This document shows positions 5,278 through 6,835 of a stretch of 6,835 nucleotides of DNA, one piece after another. This DNA is from Streptomyces sp. NRRL S-31 (lineage in GTDB: Bacteria > Actinomycetota > Actinomycetes > Streptomycetales > Streptomycetaceae): assembly GCF_000718775.1 (NCBI RefSeq), contig NZ_JOCB01000173.1, forward strand, positions 1 to 6,835, given 5' to 3'. Below the pieces are notes generated by a model, which saw only the letters and a list, made by a program, of their open reading frames with translations, had not been told where the DNA came from and did no database searches. The translations under genes and the position numbers were made by a program. Every line of letters begins with the position of its first letter. The first letter of the stretch is position 1.

Positions 5278-6489
5278 CTACGCCTGGACGTACCCGTCCA
5301 GGAAGTTCCCGATCCGGGTGACCGCGTCGCGCAGGTCGCCGACGGTCGGCAGGGTCACCACCCGGAAGTGGTCGTGCTCCGGCCAGTTGAAGCCCGTGCC
5401 GTGGACAACCATGATCTTCTCCTGCCGCAGCAGGTCCAGGACCAGCCGCCGGTCGTCCTTGACCTTGAAGACCTGGGGGTCGAGGCGCGGGAACAGGTAC
5501 AGGGCGCCCTTCGGCCGTACGCAGCTCACCCCCGGGATCCGGGTCAGCAGCTCGTACGCGGTGTCCATCTGCTCCTTCAGCCGCCCGCCCGGCAGCACCA
5601 GGTCCTCGATCGACTGGCGTCCGCCGAGCGCGGCGACCACCCCGTGCTGACCCGGCATGTTCGCGCACAGCCGCATGTTCGCCAGGATCGTCAGGCCCTC
5701 GATGTAGGAGTCGGCGTGGGCGCGCGGGCCGGAGATCGACATCCAGCCGACGCGGTAGCCGGCCACCCGGTACGCCTTCGACATGCCGTTGAAGGTGAGG
5801 GTGAGCAGGTCGGGGGCGACCTTCGCGGTCGGCGTGTGGGTGGCTCCGTCGTAGAGGATCTTGTCGTAGATCTCGTCGGAGCAGACGAGGAGGTTGTGCC
5901 GGCGGGCGATGTCCGTCAGCCCCTTGAGCACGGTCTCGTCGTAGACGGCGCCCGTGGGGTTGTTCGGGTTGATGACGACGATCGCCTTGGTGCGGTCGGT
6001 GACCTTGCGCTCGATGTCGGCGAGGTCGGGCATCCAGTCGGACTGCTCGTCGCAGCGGTAGTGCACCGCCGTACCGCCGGAGAGGGAGACGGCCGCCGTC
6101 CACAGCGGGTAGTCCGGGGCCGGTACGAGGACCTCGTCGCCGTCGTCCAGCAGCCCCTGCATCGCCATCACGATCAGCTCGGAGACACCGTTGCCGATGA
6201 AGACGTGCTCGACGTCCGTCTCGATGCCGAGGGTCTGGTTGTGCATCACGACCGCGCGGCGGGCGGCGAGCAGGCCCTTGGCGTCGCCGTAGCCGTGCGC
6301 GGTGGAGACGTTGCGGAGGACGTCCTCCAGGATCTCCGGCGGGCACTCGAAGCCGAAGGCGGCCGGGTTGCCGGTGTTCAGCTTGAGGATGCGGTGGCCC
6401 GCCGCCTCAAGCCGCATGGCCTCTTCGAGCACCGGTCCCCGGATCTCGTAACAGACGTTGGCGAGCTTGGTCGACTGGGTCACCTGCAT
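5278..6489 (-). CDS. alaA: Alanine aminotransferase, AlaA type (PLP-dependent class I)
   Basis: This is a 403-aa cytosolic pyridoxal-phosphate enzyme of the AlaA (YfbQ) type. It exchanges amino groups between alanine/pyruvate and glutamate/2-oxoglutarate. Similarity to E. coli AlaA, as I remember it, is high throughout: KLANVCYEIRGPVLEEA, LNTGNPAAFGF, IGNGVSELIV, PAPDYPLWTAAVSLSGG, NPNNPTGAVY (174-183), SDEIYDKILYDG, TFNGMSKAYRVAGYRVGW with the PLP lysine K238, MRLCANMPGQH, PGVSCVRPKGALYLFP and FRVVTLP with the substrate carboxylate arginine R376. N177, D205, Y208 and R246 complete the class I cofactor set. The start is ATG 6489: the GTG at 6540 would add 17 residues absent from E. coli AlaA, include a TTA codon (6513-6511) and has no better ribosome binding site. 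Neither start has a clear one. The stop TAG is 84 bases from the next gene. Confidence 0.95.
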   Translation of the reverse strand: MQVTQSTKLANVCYEIRGPVLEEAMRLEAAGHRILKLNTGNPAAFGFECPPEILEDVLRNVSTAHGYGDAKGLLAARRAVVMHNQTLGIETDVEHVFIGNGVSELIVMAMQGLLDDGDEVLVPAPDYPLWTAAVSLSGGTAVHYRCDEQSDWMPDLADIERKVTDRTKAIVVINPNNPTGAVYDETVLKGLTDIARRHNLLVCSDEIYDKILYDGATHTPTAKVAPDLLTLTFNGMSKAYRVAGYRVGWMSISGPRAHADSYIEGLTILANMRLCANMPGQHGVVAALGGRQSIEDLVLPGGRLKEQMDTAYELLTRIPGVSCVRPKGALYLFPRLDPQVFKVKDDRRLVLDLLRQEKIMVVHGTGFNWPEHDHFRVVTLPTVGDLRDAVTRIGNFLDGYVQA

Positions 6490-6615
6490 GTCCGTGAGCT
6501 TACGACCCGGTAACGCCTCACGCGTCGTGTTTTCCGCCACGTGAGACGCGGAAGTTTGCCCGGAAATCGCCGTCGGCTGTCTCGGTGATCCCTTGCGTCC
6601 CTAGAATCCGCTGAC
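6490..6615. promoter_or_regulatory. Divergent alaA / right-edge gene promoter region
   Basis: This 126-bp gap separates two divergent genes. Toward the right, TAGAAT (6602-6607) is a near-perfect Streptomyces -10 only eight bases before the ATG at 6616, with CTGTCT (6577-6582) as a weak -35 at 19 bases. Toward the left, TAAGCT (6502-6497) lies seven bases before the alaA ATG, with only a poor -35 (GACGCG, 6526-6521). Both positions suggest leaderless transcripts; the right-hand one is much better supported. Confidence 0.5.
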
Positions 6616-6835
6616 ATGTCCACGGAACGGGAGTACGAGGTGGGGGCGGACGGCACCCGGGAGGCGGGCGGCACGCCCGGGGCCGGGCCGAACGTGTACC
6701 ACCCGCGGCCGGCCGCGGCCCCGGCGTACGAGGAGTACGCCGACCCGGCCGCCGCGCACGGCTGGCAGAGCGCCTACGACGAGACGCGCGAGCTGCCTCC
6801 CGTGCCGGCCGGGCCCGCCGAGGGCCGGGCCGGAC
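6616..6835 (+). CDS. Unrecognised protein, 5' part only
   Basis: An open frame begins at ATG 6616 and runs without a stop to the window edge (73 complete codons). The visible part starts MSTEREYEVGADGTREAGG and is acidic, rich in Ala, Pro, Gly and Tyr, with YEEYADPAAAHGWQSAYDE and RELPPVPAGPAEG. It looks disordered, with no signal peptide or membrane segment yet. Such low-complexity N-terminal tails often precede membrane or regulatory domains in Streptomyces, so the function cannot be judged from here. There is no Shine-Dalgarno sequence before the ATG, but a TAGAAT -10 eight bases upstream indicates a leaderless mRNA. Codon third positions are mostly G or C, as expected for real coding sequence. 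It diverges from alaA. Confidence 0.7.
   Translation, partial: MSTEREYEVGADGTREAGGTPGAGPNVYHPRPAAAPAYEEYADPAAAHGWQSAYDETRELPPVPAGPAEGRAG

Noticed and set aside
5368..6513. 381-aa open frame antisense to alaA
   Set aside because: Shadow frame with Val/Asp/Arg bias and no recognisable motif; the sense gene is a clear aminotransferase.
1..6835. CRISPR array, tRNA/rRNA, insertion sequence or phage genes
   Set aside because: No spaced repeats, no tRNA-like folds noticed, no transposase or phage motifs; the only tandem repeat is the two-copy 17-mer.

Overview
This is a high-GC actinobacterial chromosome segment, almost certainly Streptomyces. The coding sequence is very GC-rich with G or C at most third codon positions, GTG starts are used, long antisense open frames are common (typical of such DNA), and the rare leucine codon TTA appears only in upstream extensions that I reject as coding. 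From memory, unverified, the order resembles the S. coelicolor neighbourhood around the GTP-dependent PEP carboxykinase gene.

Layout from left to right. Positions 1-113 hold no recognisable gene but carry a dense run of G-tracts. A hemolysin III/TrhA-type seven-helix membrane protein (114-836, minus) diverges from GTP-dependent phosphoenolpyruvate carboxykinase (1149-2972, plus) across a 312-bp promoter region. Two strong hairpins follow pckA (3009-3060 and 3071-3106) and separate it from a convergent minus-strand block. That block contains a small two-helix membrane protein with a coiled-coil tail (3110-3712), preceded by a decayed gene (3699-4500). The decayed gene has an N-terminal solute-binding-like part that passes out of frame into what looks like the C-terminal end of a von Willebrand A domain. 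After a 258-bp gap come a 144-aa conserved-type hypothetical protein (4759-5193, minus) and an AlaA-type alanine aminotransferase (5278-6489, minus). At the right edge an unrecognised gene starts on the plus strand (6616 onward), apparently leaderless, and runs out of the window.

Functional picture: pckA (oxaloacetate to PEP) and alaA (pyruvate/alanine exchange) are both central-metabolism genes at the PEP-pyruvate-amino acid node, but they lie in different transcription units and nothing here shows co-regulation. The other genes are envelope or unknown proteins.

I see no phage, IS element, CRISPR array, RNA gene or defence system, and no clear new multi-gene system. The most interesting signals are small-scale. 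One is a 14-bp inverted repeat that would bury the Shine-Dalgarno sequence of the 144-aa gene, next to an operator-like palindrome. Another is the out-of-frame remnant gene, whose likely lost stop codon would be silent in the overlapping downstream gene. A third is a perfect 17-bp tandem duplication that sets the stop codon of the 200-aa membrane protein.
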